DNA of 45,167 bases from a virus, in the IMG/VR virus record IMGVR_UViG_3300022725_000151, positions 1 through 45,167 of that record; one strand, written 5' to 3'. Numbering within the stretch: the first letter of the stretch is position 1; every line of letters begins with the position of its first letter. The translations under genes and the position numbers were made by a program. The notes beneath the pieces are model-generated. The model did no database searches. It was not told the origin of the DNA and was given only the letters and a program-made list of their open reading frames with translations. Positions 44,641-45,167 of the stretch are shown one piece after another.

Positions 44641-44655
44641 ACCGGGGAGTAGTCA
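44500..44655 (+). ncRNA. Candidate omega RNA region of TnpB
   Basis: By rule of the family, the guide RNA covers the 3' end of tnpB and the right-end hairpins (44627-44647). It ends in a guide formed by the bases just past the element, here starting about AAGATCGCC. No separate promoter or boundary can be read, so this rests on the family alone. Confidence 0.35.
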
Positions 44656-45038
44656 AGATCGCCAGACTGATCGAGCAGTTTGAGCCAATTGAATGCACTG
44701 TCGAAACCAATGGGGCGGGAAAGGTCTGGCTGGAATCTTTGGGCGGGCTGAATTTGCCTACAAAGCTCAAAGGGTTCAACACCAATCGCACATCAAAGGA
44801 ATCGCTCGTTACTCGCCTGCTGTTGGCCTTGGAGCGGGGCGATATCCTCATTCCTCAAAGCCCTATCACAGATGAATTGTTGGCTTTCAAGCGAGACGCT
44901 ACAGGTAAGCTCGAAGCGGCGGGCGGTGCCCATGATGACACCGTGATTAGTTTGGCCTTAGCTCTCACGTCAGCGGGTTACACCGTTTGGGGCCGATTTT
45001 GTGTCTGTGATGGTGGAGAAGATTGCCGACATAATTGA
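44656..45038 (+). pseudogene. Truncated terminase-type nuclease domain
   Basis: An open frame continues from the IS right end to TAA 45036-45038 with no start of its own: IARLIEQFEPIECTVETNGAGK, KLKGFNTNRTSKESLVTRLLLALERGDILIP and LEAAGGAHDDTVISLALAL. The G-x-HDD-x-x-x-ALALA ending is characteristic of terminase large-subunit nuclease domains. It does not match the gp28-type terminase at 18613. The 5' part is missing on the other side of the IS, so the gene is broken. Confidence 0.68.
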
Positions 45039-45094
45039 GATCTGAAAATGATCAAAATAAATGAGATCTGAAAATGATCAAAATAAATGAGATC
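45036..45094 (-). repeat. Right-end direct repeats, transposase-type sites
   Basis: Two exact 26-bp tandem units, TGAGATCTGAAAATGATCAA followed by AATAAA, occupy 45036-45061 and 45062-45087, with a partial third (TGAGATC) to 45094. On the minus strand they hold GATCTCATTTATTTTGATC, 20 of 22 like the left inner site at 207-228. Confidence 0.75.
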
Positions 45095-45125
45095 CGTAGT
45101 GATTATGAGATCGTTTTGATCCTGA

Positions 45126-45151
45126 GATCCTATTTATTTTGACGCGCTACA
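45126..45151 (+). repeat. Right terminal inverted repeat, transposase end site R1
   Basis: GATCCTATTTATTTTGACGC followed by GCTACA, the inverted match of 54-79. It ends in ACA, as Mu does. TTTTGAC is conserved with the left end. The following 16 bases are the visible right flank. Confidence 0.75.
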
Positions 45152-45167
45152 CCCCGCGCAATGTCCT

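Larger units (their letters stand above)
42835..44655. mobile_element. IS200/IS605-family insertion sequence
   Basis: Divergent tnpA (leftward) and tnpB (rightward) separated by 44 bp, flanked by hairpins. At the left, CCCCG (42837-42841) pairs with CGGGG (42853-42857). At the right, CCCCG (44627-44631) pairs with CGGGG (44643-44647), followed by AGTAGTCAAG. Members have no terminal inverted repeats and move as single-stranded circles. The limits are estimated to within 10-15 bases. Confidence 0.78.
54..45151. mobile_element. Mu-like transposable prophage, apparently complete
   Basis: The ends are inverted: TGTGATCCGTCAAAA at 54-68 against the complement of TTTTGACGCGCTACA at 45137-45151. 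Similarity continues inward, with about 19 of 26 positions matching. Both ends obey the 5'-TGT...ACA-3' rule of Mu. Between them lie a repressor and Ner pair, MuA and MuB homologues, GemA, Mor, and Mu-type head genes followed by a siphovirus-type tail module, in the order known for transposable siphophages. The 5-bp flanks (GTTTT left, CCCCG right) are not identical, so the exact ends are inferred from the inverted repeats alone. Only 53 and 16 bases of flanking sequence are visible. Confidence 0.88.

Overview
The window is almost exactly one transposable (Mu-type) prophage of a cyanobacterium. The host is inferred from frequent GCGATCGC (HIP1) octamers and from many short palindromic repeats of a kind common in filamentous cyanobacteria. 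The proposed element runs from TGTGATCCGTCAAAA at 54 to TTTTGACGCGCTACA ending at 45151. These are inverted 5'-TGT...ACA-3' ends backed by further transposase-site-like repeats, giving about 45.1 kb. The 5 bases outside each end (GTTTT and CCCCG) do not match, so a target-site duplication is not seen. No tRNA, rRNA or CRISPR array was found.

Layout, left to right. (1) 54-315: left end with transposase-site-like repeats. (2) 348-2919: accessory genes, namely an EAL-domain c-di-GMP phosphodiesterase, a tiny exported peptide, an anchored protein and two leftward unknowns. (3) 2920-3720: hairpins, a 10/11-bp tandem repeat array, a leftward repressor and a rightward Ner-like regulator separated by a palindromic operator region. 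(4) 4047-7187: MuA-like DDE transposase and MuB-like ATPase. (5) 7230-15535: a dense run of small, mostly unknown early genes, an adenine methyltransferase, three copies of a hairpin-plus-leader RNA element and one tRNA-like fold. (6) 15525-16558: GemA and a Mor-type activator. (7) 16628-25576: late genes (DUF2730-like protein, small and large terminase, M15 endolysin, DUF935 portal, Mu F-like and G-like proteins). (8) 25827-28301: a leftward tail-fibre cassette. (9) 28433-32878: protease/scaffold, decoration protein, major capsid, HU protein, head-tail connectors. (10) 33153-42077: a long-tailed (siphovirus-like) tail module with a -1 frameshift chaperone and a 1296-residue tape measure. (11) 42065-45151: glycosyltransferase, a divergent tnpA/tnpB IS200/IS605 element, a truncated terminase-nuclease-like relic and the right end.

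How it works together: the repressor/Ner pair sets lysis versus lysogeny, A and B carry out replicative transposition, and the Mor-like protein should switch on late genes. The same palindrome, AGCTAAAANGTTTTAGCT, lies 32-34 bp from candidate -10 boxes at the start of the first late operon (16553) and between the divergent fibre and head operons (28361). It is a natural candidate for the activator site. The gene order follows B3/D3112-type transposable siphophages rather than Mu itself, which has a contractile tail.

Most notable points: the predicted activator regulon, the three-copy RNA leader, the tRNA-like fold, the phage-borne EAL enzyme, the frameshift and internal-start devices, and the repeats that have entered coding sequence.
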